54,300 nucleotides of DNA from Bacteroidales bacterium (GCA_017555745.1 JAFZFU010000017.1:1-54300); one strand, 5' to 3'; numbered from the stretch's first letter, positions 44,101 through 52,647 are shown. The notes: a model not told the origin generated them from the sequence alone. A program made the numbers and translations.

Positions 44101-44951
44101 ATGATGATATGCTTTTGAAGGATAGAAAGTATAACTTTAAGGTGCGATTTGTGGCATACGAGAATAAGAATCATAGTCCATTCGATTTTAGAATGATTAA
44201 GTTGCCAGTGATAGAAAGCAATATATTGTCGATGCCTTTGATTAGTAAAGATTTGAAACGTTTTGACTCTCCTATGACTATAACACTGTCGAGTGTGGAT
44301 AATGCCGAAATAAGATATACATTGGATGGTAGCGAACCTACCGAAACGTCTGTATTATATAAGAAACCTTTTGTGATAGATAAGTCTACAGAGGTGAAAG
44401 CTCGTTCGTTTAAAAAAGGTTATACACCATCGTTGGTCGCTAAAGAGCAGTTTAATTACAATTTCATAGAGTCCATAAATTACGAAAACAAACCCAACAC
44501 ACCATACAACAAGAATATGGAAAAGATATTGTTTGATGGAGAATTTGGTGTTACAGACGACTTGGAAAAAGGCTGGCTCGGATTTTCCGGTTCCGATTTT
44601 GTGGCAGTGGTAAAATTGATGCGTCCTATTGATTTGAAAAATGTAGCTGTGGCATTTGCCCATACTCCAGAAAATTGGGTGTTTGCTCCCAAGAATGTAG
44701 AAATATTCGTATCGGCTGATAGTATAACATATTCTGAACCTTATACTATACCTACTGTATTTAAATCAGAAGATGAAGCACAAAATGTATCGCAATTGGT
44801 CCACTCGCTTATACCTATCAACCATAGTGGAGTGAAGTATATAAAGATAGTGGCCCATTCGATTAAAAAGATACCTATGTGGCACGAAGCTAAGGGATTG
44901 AGACCTTGGATAATGATAGACGAAATACAAATAATAGAAAACAATAAATAA
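41109..44951 (+). CDS. Secreted GH2-family protein with altered active site and C-terminal accessory domains
   Basis: A 1280-residue protein. Signal peptide (1-22); GH2 jelly-roll (about 55-230); Ig-like domain (about 235-350); TIM barrel (about 355-640); a beta-galactosidase small-chain-like domain (about 775-1045, WFGYDSETYTDRK); a chitobiase C-terminal-like Ig domain (about 1060-1115, IRYTLDGSEPT); and a discoidin-type domain (about 1125-1275). In active LacZ-type enzymes the acid/base Glu sits in SLGNE; here the stretch is SLGDANENG with Ala at 471. The conserved RHEH segment is replaced by YSDY. The nucleophile Glu534 in SEYGS remains, but the AHAM after it is lost. Catalysis is thus doubtful. 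No SusCD or other glycosidase is adjacent. Confidence 0.85.
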   Translation: MEMIKKLIYLLLLLTVFDVAYCQDLDEEIGEGTTFEYNKHYPRVNVVPYDNDRVAKALKYKESSAYKSLNGSWAFVLKKGEVLGRQDVNIDSMNIGAWSAINVPGRWETNGNKVKALPLKNMLSVQSVENPVGLYFKEIEIGEEWKNQICYLYIGAARGAYTVWINGKYVGYSEDSKTPSEFDITPYLVWDKKGLKKNNILIQLQSVSNGSLLESKIPLSLTGIERDVALYAKPICNISDYSVECDYIQATGAGKIEMTVSLENHKKKGEYYVEVMVLNDKGKEVDRMGKWAEFEKRFATDVNFARTLPKVEPWDEYNPNLYTIIIRLKNKNMETEEMMAAKVGFRNIDYSKGILVINGNKVKIRGVVYSDYTAMMGGFSEKNMRAELQMMKDNNINAVRIVYFPVHPIFYDLCDEYGIYVFNEANIQPYHFDRTLSTNKDYSSAFIGRVRNMYERDKNHPSIVAWSLGDANENGICFEDAYVFLRQKDKVRPIVFNGTETGTNTDFVFTKYKTMDDMFAFIQKRQLQSLIMSEYGSTQGNSFGGKTQEMWKQIRQNDILQGGFIAYWNDMEIYDANKGEDVKIQGIIDSKGVAKPYLSEIKKLHGFIEIEYVDKRKGRFKVKNNHEYKTLKDFRMEYMIYSNLKPTVVSGDIPLTTKSGESTDFELQIPQLKAYAGEEYFIRFSLKERNNTKVRKRGYEYDFVEFGLTMPTFRKQELKPYEKTELQMQEQNAVEKVDAIEVEELNIKNINNILQVFNEGMSFEFDINTGEIISLKYDGRNVFESSPKMNFGKRYTPNEIANKNLSPHWENIGLNNLTRVLQGVTYKQNDKYTVNIDVVTGYQNYQGVKLFDVMQTIVVYCTGDVLIDNEVVVTDLVRNIPRVGMAFELSKAFSDVQWFGYDSETYTDRKRGGKMGTHKAKLSDMVDLYEPKQSSGNRTDTRWMSVGGENIGIFFDAIDSTFDFSISLDDKANNSGNYIVNLDYKNVGVGNGEALPIDDDMLLKDRKYNFKVRFVAYENKNHSPFDFRMIKLPVIESNILSMPLISKDLKRFDSPMTITLSSVDNAEIRYTLDGSEPTETSVLYKKPFVIDKSTEVKARSFKKGYTPSLVAKEQFNYNFIESINYENKPNTPYNKNMEKILFDGEFGVTDDLEKGWLGFSGSDFVAVVKLMRPIDLKNVAVAFAHTPENWVFAPKNVEIFVSADSITYSEPYTIPTVFKSEDEAQNVSQLVHSLIPINHSGVKYIKIVAHSIKKIPMWHEAKGLRPWIMIDEIQIIENNK

Positions 44952-44955
44952 AAGT

Positions 44956-46371
44956 ATGGCATTTAAAAGTCAGAAAACAAATATATTGAAACCTGAAAAT
45001 ACATATCAAGTGATGGTAAACGAAGAAAATGTAAATACAACGTATCTTATACAAAATGCTACTATAGTAAACGAGGGTAAAGTGTTTGAAGCATCGTTGC
45101 TTATCGAGGATGGAGTGATAACTGAAATATCGGATAATATACTCGCTACCGAAGAGACTATAGTGATAGATGCAAAGGGTAAGTATTTATTGCCCGGTGT
45201 TATAGATACCCATGTCCACTTCAGAGACCCGGGTATGATACATAAAGCTGACTTTGAGTCGGAAAGTATGGCTGCAGTTGCCGGCGGCGTAACATCGGTG
45301 GTGGATATGCCTAATACGAAACCTCAAACAACCACTAAAGAGTTATTGGATGACAAAAAACATATAGCATCGGAAAAGTCGTTGGTAAACTATGGCTTTA
45401 TGCTTGGTGCCACAAATGCCAATATTGATGAATTGTTGTCGATAGATAAGAGCGAATATGCAGCAATTAAGTTGTTTTTGGGTTCGTCTACAGGTAATAT
45501 GTTGGTAAACGACTCAGATGTATTGGATAAGTTATTCAAGGAAGCCGGAAAACTTATAGTAGCACATTGCGAAGATGAAGAGGTAATTAATGCCAATACT
45601 GCACATTACAAAACTCTTTATGGCGATAATCCACATCCATCGATTCATGCCAAAATAAGAGACGAAGAAGCATGTTATCGCTCATCGGAAAAGGCAATAA
45701 GATTGGCTCAAAAATATGGAACAAGATTTCATTTGGCACATCTTTCTACTAAGAAAGAGTTGGAATTGTTGTCGAACGATGTTTTGGAAAATAAGCATAT
45801 AACTGCCGAAGTAACTCCCAATCACTTATGGTTTAGCGATGAAGATTACGATTTGAAAGGCAATAAGATTCGTTGTAATCCTTCGATAAAAACTATCGAG
45901 GACAAGGAGGCATTGATAAAAGCATTGGAAGAAGGTAGAATAGATACTGTAGCCACCGATCATGCGCCACATTTATTGAGTGAAAAGGAAACTCCGTATT
46001 ATCAATCGGTGTCGGGTATGCCATCGATACAACATTCGTTGTTGATGATGTTGGAATTATGGAAACAAGGTAAAGTAAAGGTAGAAACGATTGTTGATAA
46101 GATGTGTCATAATCAAGCTTCCATATTTGGTATAGGAGATAGGGGATTTATTCGTGAGGGCTATCATGCCGATTTGGTATTGATAGATGTTCAAAGTACT
46201 ACACCTGTGTTGAATGATAGCTTGTTGTATAAGTGTAAATGGGCCCCAATCGAAGGTTATACGTTCCACAATAGGATAGAGAAAACATTCGTTAATGGTA
46301 AACTCATATACAACAACGGAAAGGTAATAAATAAAAGCAGGGGAAATCAATTATCTTTCCAAACTATTTGA
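44956..46371 (+). CDS. pyrC: Dihydroorotase
   Basis: A 471-residue cyclic amidohydrolase. Metal site and catalytic landmarks: GVIDTHVHFRDPGMIHK (about 77-93), the AGGVTSVVDMPNTKP loop, AHCEDE, HLAHLSTKKELEL, EVTPNHLWF and TDHAPHLLSEKE. The order and VHFRDPG make it a class I dihydroorotase of pyrimidine synthesis rather than an allantoinase. The N-terminus is about 20 residues longer than relatives that start near LIQNATIVNEG; a start at 45013 (MVNEENV) is a good alternative. It begins 4 bases after the GH2 stop, so may be co-transcribed with it. Confidence 0.93.
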   Translation: MAFKSQKTNILKPENTYQVMVNEENVNTTYLIQNATIVNEGKVFEASLLIEDGVITEISDNILATEETIVIDAKGKYLLPGVIDTHVHFRDPGMIHKADFESESMAAVAGGVTSVVDMPNTKPQTTTKELLDDKKHIASEKSLVNYGFMLGATNANIDELLSIDKSEYAAIKLFLGSSTGNMLVNDSDVLDKLFKEAGKLIVAHCEDEEVINANTAHYKTLYGDNPHPSIHAKIRDEEACYRSSEKAIRLAQKYGTRFHLAHLSTKKELELLSNDVLENKHITAEVTPNHLWFSDEDYDLKGNKIRCNPSIKTIEDKEALIKALEEGRIDTVATDHAPHLLSEKETPYYQSVSGMPSIQHSLLMMLELWKQGKVKVETIVDKMCHNQASIFGIGDRGFIREGYHADLVLIDVQSTTPVLNDSLLYKCKWAPIEGYTFHNRIEKTFVNGKLIYNNGKVINKSRGNQLSFQTI

Positions 46372-46397
46372 AAAGCAAGAAAAAATGTGTAATTTTG
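46367..46397 (+). promoter_or_regulatory. Promoter of the asd operon
   Basis: TTTG (46367-46370), overlapping the stop codon of the preceding gene, 19 bases, TAATTTTG (46390-46397). Leader about 70 bases. Confidence 0.78.
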
Positions 46398-46473
46398 CAT
46401 TTATGTTTGAAATATTTTATACTTACTATAATAAACATAATCAATTAGATATAAATATAAAGTAAATATTGAA

Positions 46474-47466
46474 ATGAAGATAGCAGTGGTTGGAGCAACC
46501 GGATTGGTGGGAAATGAGATGCTTAAAGTGTTAGAAGAGCAAGGTTTTGCCTCTTCGGACTATGAAATTATTGTAGCAGCATCAGCCAAATCGGTGGGTA
46601 AAGAGATAGATTTCGCCAACAGAAAATTGGTAGTAATGTCGGTCGAAGAAGCAATATCGCAAAAGCCTGATTATGCTTTGTTTTCAGCCGGGGCTTCTAC
46701 CTCCAAGCAATATGCTCCCATGTTTGCAAACAATGGCACAGTTGTTATTGACAATAGTTCGGCTTGGCGTAAAGATAATGATATTCCACTTGTTATTCCT
46801 GAGGTAAATTCTGATGCAATAAAAGCAACCGATAGAATAATTGCAAATCCTAATTGTAGTACCATTCAAATGGTGTTGGCCATATCGCAACTGCATTTGA
46901 AATATAAAATAAAACGTTTGGTAATATCTACTTATCAAAGTGTTACAGGTACAGGGGTTAAAGCAATACAACAACTCGAAAACGAAGAAAGAGGCGTACA
47001 AGATGAAGCTTTGAGAGTATATCCTCATCCGATACATAGAAATTTATTTCCTCATGGCGGCGATTTTCAAGCTGATGGTTATACCACCGAAGAGCAAAAG
47101 TTGGTAGACGAAACTCGTAAAATATTGGGCGACCAATCTATTGCTATAACGGCTACTGTGGTCAGAGTACCCGTTATGGGTGGACATAGCGAAAGCGTAA
47201 ATATCGAATTTTACAACGATTATTTATTGGAAGACGTGGTGGAAACCTTGAAAAACACAAAAGGTGTGTGTGTTGAAGACGATATAGAACACAATATCTA
47301 TCCTATGCCGCTTTACGCACAAAGCAAGAATGAAGTCTTTGTAGGAAGAATAAGAAGAGACTATTCGCAACCCAATAGTTTAAATATTTGGGTAGTGGCC
47401 GATAATATCAGAAAAGGAGCAGCAACCAATGCTGTACAAATAATGAAACATTTAATAGAAAGATAG
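46474..47466 (+). CDS. asd: Aspartate-semialdehyde dehydrogenase
   Basis: A 330-residue protein. NADP loop VVGATGLVGNEML (about 4-16), FSAGASTSKQ, IDNSSAWR, the catalytic Cys in IANPNCSTIQMVLAI (about 128), and the His in GGHSESVNIEF. It reduces aspartyl phosphate to the semialdehyde for lysine/diaminopimelate, threonine and methionine synthesis. First gene of a probable seven-gene transcript. Confidence 0.96.
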   Translation: MKIAVVGATGLVGNEMLKVLEEQGFASSDYEIIVAASAKSVGKEIDFANRKLVVMSVEEAISQKPDYALFSAGASTSKQYAPMFANNGTVVIDNSSAWRKDNDIPLVIPEVNSDAIKATDRIIANPNCSTIQMVLAISQLHLKYKIKRLVISTYQSVTGTGVKAIQQLENEERGVQDEALRVYPHPIHRNLFPHGGDFQADGYTTEEQKLVDETRKILGDQSIAITATVVRVPVMGGHSESVNIEFYNDYLLEDVVETLKNTKGVCVEDDIEHNIYPMPLYAQSKNEVFVGRIRRDYSQPNSLNIWVVADNIRKGAATNAVQIMKHLIER

Positions 47467-47474
47467 TAGTGATT

Positions 47475-48131
47475 ATGAAACATAAAATGATATCACCATC
47501 GTTGCTTTCGGCAGATTTTGGTAATTTGCAACGAGATGTGGAAATGATAAATAATAGTGCTGCCGATTGGTTTCATGTTGATGTTATGGATGGTGTGTTT
47601 GTTCCCAACATCTCGTTTGGACAACCTGTGATAAAGTTTATCAAAAAGCATGCACAAAAACCTTTAGACGTGCATTTGATGATAGTAGACCCCGATAGAT
47701 ATGTGGAAAGTTTTAAGCAAGTGGGTGCCGATATTCTTACAGTGCACTACGAAGCATGCACACATCTTCATCGTACCATAGCTCATATCAAGGATAGTGG
47801 TATGAAAGCAGGCGTTGTTCTTAATCCACATACTCCTGTATCGTTGTTGGAAGATATAGTTCAAGATTGTGATTTAGTATTGCTTATGAGCGTTAATCCT
47901 GGTTTCGGAGGGCAAAAATATATCGAGAATACATACAATAAAATCATACAATTAGATGAACTTCGCAATAGAAAGAATCCGAATTGTTTGATAGAGATAG
48001 ATGGTGGTGTATCGGTTGATAATGCTTCGAAGTTATACGAAACCGGTGCCGATGTATTGGTAGCCGGCAGTGCAGTGTTTGGTGCTCAAAATCCGATGGA
48101 GACTATCGAAAAGATAAAAGGATTACGATAA
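47475..48131 (+). CDS. rpe: Ribulose-phosphate 3-epimerase
   Basis: A 218-residue TIM barrel. SPSLLSADFGNLQRDVEMI, FHVDVMDGVFVPNIS with metal-binding His and Asp, DVHLMI, LMSVNPGFGGQKYI and EIDGGVS with the catalytic Asp. It interconverts ribulose and xylulose 5-phosphate. ATG at 47475 is preferred over GTG at 47469. It follows asd by 8 bases. Confidence 0.96.
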   Translation: MKHKMISPSLLSADFGNLQRDVEMINNSAADWFHVDVMDGVFVPNISFGQPVIKFIKKHAQKPLDVHLMIVDPDRYVESFKQVGADILTVHYEACTHLHRTIAHIKDSGMKAGVVLNPHTPVSLLEDIVQDCDLVLLMSVNPGFGGQKYIENTYNKIIQLDELRNRKNPNCLIEIDGGVSVDNASKLYETGADVLVAGSAVFGAQNPMETIEKIKGLR

Positions 48132-48172
48132 AGCATAGTATTATATAATAATTATACCGATATATAACTTTT

Positions 48173-48667
48173 ATGATTTGGTTGGACATATTGCTGGTTA
48201 TTCCTATGGCTTGGTTTGTGTACAAGGGCGTTCGCAAGGGACTTGTGTTTGAATTAAGTTCGTTTATCGGATTGGTGATAGGTATATTTTGTTCTGTCAA
48301 ATTTTCTAAGTATGTCAGTACTTTGATAGGTCTCGAAGGTGAGTACTCGGTATTGGTGGCCTTCTTTATCACTTTTATAGCTGTGTATTTACTTTCGTTG
48401 TTTTTGGGTAAATGTGTTGAAGGATTGATAAAATTGATGAAGATGGGGGTGCTTAACAACATTCTTGGTGGTGTTTTAGGATTGCTCAAATGTGTGTGTG
48501 TGCTCAGTGTAGTGCTATATTATCTATCGCTGATAGATTATAAACATGTTGTTATTTCAAGTAAGGTACGAGAAGAGAGTGTGTTTTATCAACCTATAGA
48601 GCGAACCGGCAATTTGCTTATAGGTGGACTTAAAACGTATGTAGAATCGAAGAAAGCTCAATCCTAA
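48173..48667 (+). CDS. CvpA family membrane protein
   Basis: A 164-residue protein with four hydrophobic segments. The first has WLDILLVIPMAWFVYKGVRKG, the CvpA signature of an early helix followed by G-x-[RK]-[KR]-G. Further helices are at about 28-50, 62-85 and 100-120. CvpA proteins are linked to colicin V export and envelope stress; mechanism unclear. It is 41 bases after rpe. Confidence 0.88.
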   Translation: MIWLDILLVIPMAWFVYKGVRKGLVFELSSFIGLVIGIFCSVKFSKYVSTLIGLEGEYSVLVAFFITFIAVYLLSLFLGKCVEGLIKLMKMGVLNNILGGVLGLLKCVCVLSVVLYYLSLIDYKHVVISSKVREESVFYQPIERTGNLLIGGLKTYVESKKAQS

Positions 48668-48704
48668 CTTTATTCTAATTAGTGTTTTTGCAAATAAGTA
48701 CAAG

Positions 48705-50054
48705 ATGAATATAAATGTAAATATTAAGTATATACGTGCTTTGTTGGTTTCTTTTATGCTTTGCATGCTACCCAATCTTAATGCACAACAATACGATGTG
48801 TTGCAGTATACTACTGATGCAAACGATAGTGTTTCGTTTGCCACATTGGATAGTTTGCTGCAACAAATGACTTATCTAAAGAAGGAAAATAAGGCACAAG
48901 TGGAATACATTACCACTCTCGAAAAGTCTCTCGATTCAATAAAAAATATAGGTACAAAGTCTGATAATCTATTTAAAGTTATAGATTCGTTAGACGGTGT
49001 AGTGTCTTATTATACAGGTATAAGCAAAAAACAAACAGGTCGTATTTTGTATTTGGAACGTTTGTGTGATTCGCTTATTAGCACCAACGAGTCCTATCAG
49101 CAACGTTTGAAAGAGAAAAATAACCTTTTGGAGGAAAAGATAACTGCACTGCAAGACAAAGAAACACTCTTTAACGAAAAGGAAAAACTATATCAAGATG
49201 CTATAAACAACAGCAATGTGGATAAGGTAAAATTGGAAGGATTGTTGGATGTAAAAAATGTAAGTATCGAAGCCAAAGCTAAAGAAATAGAATATTTGCA
49301 AAAGAGTATTGCCGAAAAAGAAATATCGCTCGACAGACAAATGGCCGACTATCAAAAGGTAACCATCGAGAGAGAACACTATCGTTTGCTGGTGGATACT
49401 CTTAGAATAAAACTCAACGATGCAGAACGCACAATACTTAAAACCAATGAGGCTCTTAAATATACCGAACGTAGAGCAGCCGAAGCTGAAGCTCAAATAA
49501 AACAAGCTACCAACAAAAAGAAAAAGGTAAGAGTTATTCAAGGTTTGGCTATGCGTTTGTATAGAACTCCCGATTGGAGTACTCGTCCCGTACAAATTGA
49601 AAAACCGGATGGAGGACTGGAAACTGTGTATAAGATTACCAATAAGAATTCTGGAACGGTTGAATTTGATTTTATTACAGGTGCTTCGGTAATGCTTTGG
49701 GATCTTACTAATTATTTCAATATTTCGATAAAGGATACTATAACTAACACTCCTAAAAAAATAAAACGTTTCGATCAAGAATTTTCTTACGACCTTGGAC
49801 TATATATAGGCTTTGGTGGTTCCAACCTTTTCAAAAACTTTTATATAGGACCATCGTTTAAGTTTATAGATTTCTTTCATGTGGCTATAGGTGCCAACGT
49901 AGCAGAATATGAGGCATTGGTAGAAGGTTTCAACGAAGGTGATATTTTGCCTACAGGTTTTTCTATCGACGATCAGACCACCGATGTTTGGAAAGTAACT
50001 TTCTTTTTGAGTATAAGTTTGGATCTTGACTTTATGTCTTACATAAAAAAATAA
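48705..50054 (+). CDS. Secreted coiled-coil protein with possible beta-rich C-terminus
   Basis: A 449-residue protein with a signal peptide (about 1-27, LNAQ end). Residues about 45-285 form a long coiled coil (heptads through LDSLLQQMTYLKKENKAQVE and LLEEKITALQDKE to RRAAEAEAQIKQATNK). The last 160 residues are beta-rich with alternating aromatic patterns (YDLGLYIGFGG, FYIGPSFKFIDFFHVAIGANV), like an outer-membrane or periplasmic beta domain. No family recognised. It directly precedes upxY by 9 bases. Confidence 0.75.
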   Translation: MNINVNIKYIRALLVSFMLCMLPNLNAQQYDVLQYTTDANDSVSFATLDSLLQQMTYLKKENKAQVEYITTLEKSLDSIKNIGTKSDNLFKVIDSLDGVVSYYTGISKKQTGRILYLERLCDSLISTNESYQQRLKEKNNLLEEKITALQDKETLFNEKEKLYQDAINNSNVDKVKLEGLLDVKNVSIEAKAKEIEYLQKSIAEKEISLDRQMADYQKVTIEREHYRLLVDTLRIKLNDAERTILKTNEALKYTERRAAEAEAQIKQATNKKKKVRVIQGLAMRLYRTPDWSTRPVQIEKPDGGLETVYKITNKNSGTVEFDFITGASVMLWDLTNYFNISIKDTITNTPKKIKRFDQEFSYDLGLYIGFGGSNLFKNFYIGPSFKFIDFFHVAIGANVAEYEALVEGFNEGDILPTGFSIDDQTTDVWKVTFFLSISLDLDFMSYIKK

Positions 50055-50063
50055 ATCAGAGAT

Positions 50064-50576
50064 ATGCTTGATAAAACAATACCCCAATGGGTGGCAGTAA
50101 AAACTATGTCGAGACACGAAAAAGTTGTCTATAATTCTTTGCAATCCAAAGGGTATGAGGTCTATTTGCCTACCAGAAAAGAATTGCACAAATGGAAAGA
50201 CAGAAAAAAGTGGGTCGACGTGCCTCTTATTTCAACTTATGTATTTTGTAAGATAGTAAAAGAAGATCTCTTTTGGATAAATAGTGAAAAGAGCGTCTCG
50301 AGGGTGATAACGTTCGGCGACGATGTGGCTATAGTATCTGAAAAAGAGATAGAATATATGAAATTACTTGTATCTTCGGAATATGAATTGTTTATAAAAA
50401 GTATATCGGAACTAAAGAAAGGCAAAAAAGTAAGAGTATTGTCAGGTAGTTGCGAAGGTATGGAAGGATACATTATAAAGTCTTCCAAAGATGGGAACTT
50501 TGCTGTACAGATAGATTCCATTTCGATGATGGTACAAGCAACTGTAGAAAAAGAGTATTTGCAAATTATTGAATAA
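50064..50576 (+). CDS. UpxY-type NusG-like transcription antiterminator
   Basis: A 170-residue protein. The NGN domain (about 7-110) starts PQWVAVKTMSRHEKVVYNSL, and contains GYEVYLPTRKELHKWKDRKKWVDVPLIS (in parts) and YVFCKI. The KOW domain is about 115-165 (KGKKVRVLSGSCEGMEGYI). UpxY proteins in Bacteroides stand first in capsule operons and prevent premature termination in their own operon. Here it is sixth from a core-gene promoter, with no glycosyltransferase or upxZ around. Its target may be this operon or a distant locus. Confidence 0.87.
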   Translation: MLDKTIPQWVAVKTMSRHEKVVYNSLQSKGYEVYLPTRKELHKWKDRKKWVDVPLISTYVFCKIVKEDLFWINSEKSVSRVITFGDDVAIVSEKEIEYMKLLVSSEYELFIKSISELKKGKKVRVLSGSCEGMEGYIIKSSKDGNFAVQIDSISMMVQATVEKEYLQIIE

Positions 50577-50597
50577 TAACATATAAAACTATTAGCT

Positions 50598-51320
50598 ATG
50601 AAAACATTTCTTTTATCATGTTGCACTATGGTGTTGGCTTTTGTAGGAGTTGACAACTATGCCGTTGGTGCAAACAACGATGTAATCACACAAAATGTAA
50701 GGGTGTTGGATTTCTCCAAAATAGAGATTAACGGCATTGATGCTCAAATACGTTATTCGCAATCCGATGTTAACGATGTTAATGTTACCACCAACGAATA
50801 TCTTCATGATATGCTTAGTATAGTGGTCGATGTTAATACATTGGTGATAAAACCAAACGATAAATACAAAAAAAACAGAAAGAAAGCCACTTGTTTGATA
50901 ATAGATATAGCCTCTACCGACATAGTGATGATAAAAAATAACAGCAGTTCGAACATACAGTTTATGACCGAGATAAAAACACCGGAACTGAGAATCGAAA
51001 ACATTGGTAAAGGTAATATATCGGGTATGAAATCGGTGGATGCCGGCATGTTGGAGATAGAAAATACCAATGCCGGAAACATTACAATGGTGGGAAAAAT
51101 ACAAAAAGCCGAAATCTTGCTATTGGGTACCGGTAAACTAAACTTGGAAAACTGCTCTATAAAACGTTGCAAATGCGAGCATTCGGGTGTGGGCGATTTA
51201 TATGTATATGCAGTGGATATGCTGGATGTGAATATATTTGGCAAAGGCAATATATATTATATGGGTGAACCAAAAATAAAACAAGAAATATTGGGTACCG
51301 GCAGATTGATAAAACGTTAA
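50598..51320 (+). CDS. GIN-domain (DUF2807) secreted protein
   Basis: A 240-residue protein with a signal peptide (about 1-25). The body is a right-handed beta-helix-like repeat typical of DUF2807: 'F..IEINGIDAQIRYSQ' start, then ladder strands IENIGKGNISG, IENTNAGNITMVG, LLLGTGKLNLENC and HSGVGDLYVYA, with the recurring G-x-G at turns. In the family it is called putative auto-transporter adhesin head, but it lacks an autotransporter barrel and its role is not known. It lies 21 bases after upxY. Confidence 0.85.
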   Translation: MKTFLLSCCTMVLAFVGVDNYAVGANNDVITQNVRVLDFSKIEINGIDAQIRYSQSDVNDVNVTTNEYLHDMLSIVVDVNTLVIKPNDKYKKNRKKATCLIIDIASTDIVMIKNNSSSNIQFMTEIKTPELRIENIGKGNISGMKSVDAGMLEIENTNAGNITMVGKIQKAEILLLGTGKLNLENCSIKRCKCEHSGVGDLYVYAVDMLDVNIFGKGNIYYMGEPKIKQEILGTGRLIKR

Positions 51321-51326
51321 CGCATT

Positions 51327-51788
51327 ATGAAAGAAAGAATACTTCAAAAAACATTGATAGTGCTGTTGGTATTGGTGGCTTGCATTATGGTAAGTTGCGA
51401 AGAAGAGCAGGAGGGGGATAATATAAGCAAATACGATATAGTATATTACAAATGGCATTTGACGAAGTTTGTAGATGTGCCAAACAAGATAGAAAAATTT
51501 CCACAAATGAACTCCGATAAGGTATATTGGATAAAGTTCGACAGCCAAAACGACAACTTCAGTGGTCGCACTTATTCCAACTCTATAAAGGGTTTCTACC
51601 AAATGGATGTAGAAAAGAAAACACTCGTTTTTACCAACTTAAACGTAGGTCAATCACTTGAGTTATACGACGGTGATAAGTTTTTTAATACACTGACTTT
51701 GGTACAAAACTTCCATCTCTCGGGCGATACACTGCGACTGCTATACAACAACAAGATGAATTATATGCAGTTCGAAAAGATAGAATAG
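51327..51788 (+). CDS. Small lipoprotein, possible META/lipocalin-like fold
   Basis: A 153-residue protein with a lipoprotein signal (lipobox MVSC, acylated Cys about residue 24), then acidic EEEQEGD. The mature part has YYKWHLTKFVD, YWIKFDSQND-FSGRTYSN and LSGDTLRLLYNN, a strand order reminiscent of META/lipocalin-like small beta barrels. It closes the asd-to-lipoprotein gene string, 6 bases after the GIN gene. No terminator with a T-run was found after it. Confidence 0.75.
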   Translation: MKERILQKTLIVLLVLVACIMVSCEEEQEGDNISKYDIVYYKWHLTKFVDVPNKIEKFPQMNSDKVYWIKFDSQNDNFSGRTYSNSIKGFYQMDVEKKTLVFTNLNVGQSLELYDGDKFFNTLTLVQNFHLSGDTLRLLYNNKMNYMQFEKIE

Positions 51789-51937
51789 GATTTTTATTTT
51801 TTATTTGGCATTTAACCTATTGACCATTGGAGAAGTTGCCAACTCTTTGAATAGGATATATATTACCTCAAAAAGATATATATCCTATTTTAGTAGCATA
51901 TATATGTAATTTGCCTAATATATATGAAAATAATTCT

Positions 51938-52030
51938 CACACTTAGGCATCAAAAACCCTGCGGGTTTCAACATAAAAGTGCCACACTTTTGGCACTTTT
52001 GAAGTATAAGTTGCGTGGAAACTTTTTTTT
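51938..52030 (+). repeat. Flanking repeat R1 with AAAAGTGCCA palindrome
   Basis: Shares with R2 (52725-52828) the order CACACTTAG-CATCAAAA, a GGGTTT/GAGTTT step, AAAAGTGCCA, GGCACTTTTGA, AGTTGCGTG and a run of T. Its inner palindrome is AAAAGTGCCA (51973-51982) with TGGCACTTTT. The gap 51789-52053 holds nothing else I can name. Confidence 0.7.
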
Positions 52031-52053
52031 CAGTGCAGGATATGTAATTTCAA

Positions 52054-52647
52054 CTAATTTGAAGTATATGGCGACAAATACTTATTAGCTTTTATACTAA
52101 AAGCCCAACCACTCCAACCTACCATTTTGATATCTTTCTCAAACCGGTTTTTATCGTATTCTTTTCCAAGGTTTCTTTCTATAGTAGCGTTTATATTTTC
52201 AAGTACCATTTCTGGTATCGATAGCTCAAAATCATTTATTCCGGCATGGGTAATCTTGTAGCAACCGCACGTATCTACAATCATACTGTTATGCCAAGTT
52301 TCAACCTCTATATATGGATTCCATTTAAACGATGGCTGACTCAAATCTTCTTTCTCAAAATATTGACATTGAAAACCATCTTCCTCAACTGTGGCAAAGA
52401 AAAACGAACTCCGTTCATATTCGAATGCAAGATATTTCATAAATTCCAACGATATATTGAAAACAACATAGTATTTTGTATCTTTAGAGGTCTGAATATA
52501 GTAAGCACTATGATTCAAACTATTTTCTATTTTGCTTATATCACATTTAAGACAACGTTTCTTTTTAGGCACTTTGCACAAAACTTCCGCATCAGCTTCT
52601 TCGCAACTTATTACTGCAATTGTTTTTATAAAGTCATATTTTCTCAT
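52054..52647 (-). CDS. Unknown protein between direct repeats R1 and R2
   Basis: A 197-residue protein from the ATG at 52647 (MRKYDFIKTIAVISCEEAD). The longer frame to 52854 runs through repeat R2 and is not plausible. Nine Cys are present, several in the N-terminal third (CEEADAEVLCKVPKKKRCLKC), which could be a metal-binding cluster. The remainder is globular with FEYERSSFFFATVEEDGFQC and GWSGWAFSIKANKYLSPY. I do not recognise the family. It lies between R1 and R2 on the strand opposite to the preceding operon, so it may be a later insertion. Confidence 0.62.
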   Translation of the reverse strand: MRKYDFIKTIAVISCEEADAEVLCKVPKKKRCLKCDISKIENSLNHSAYYIQTSKDTKYYVVFNISLEFMKYLAFEYERSSFFFATVEEDGFQCQYFEKEDLSQPSFKWNPYIEVETWHNSMIVDTCGCYKITHAGINDFELSIPEMVLENINATIERNLGKEYDKNRFEKDIKMVGWSGWAFSIKANKYLSPYTSN

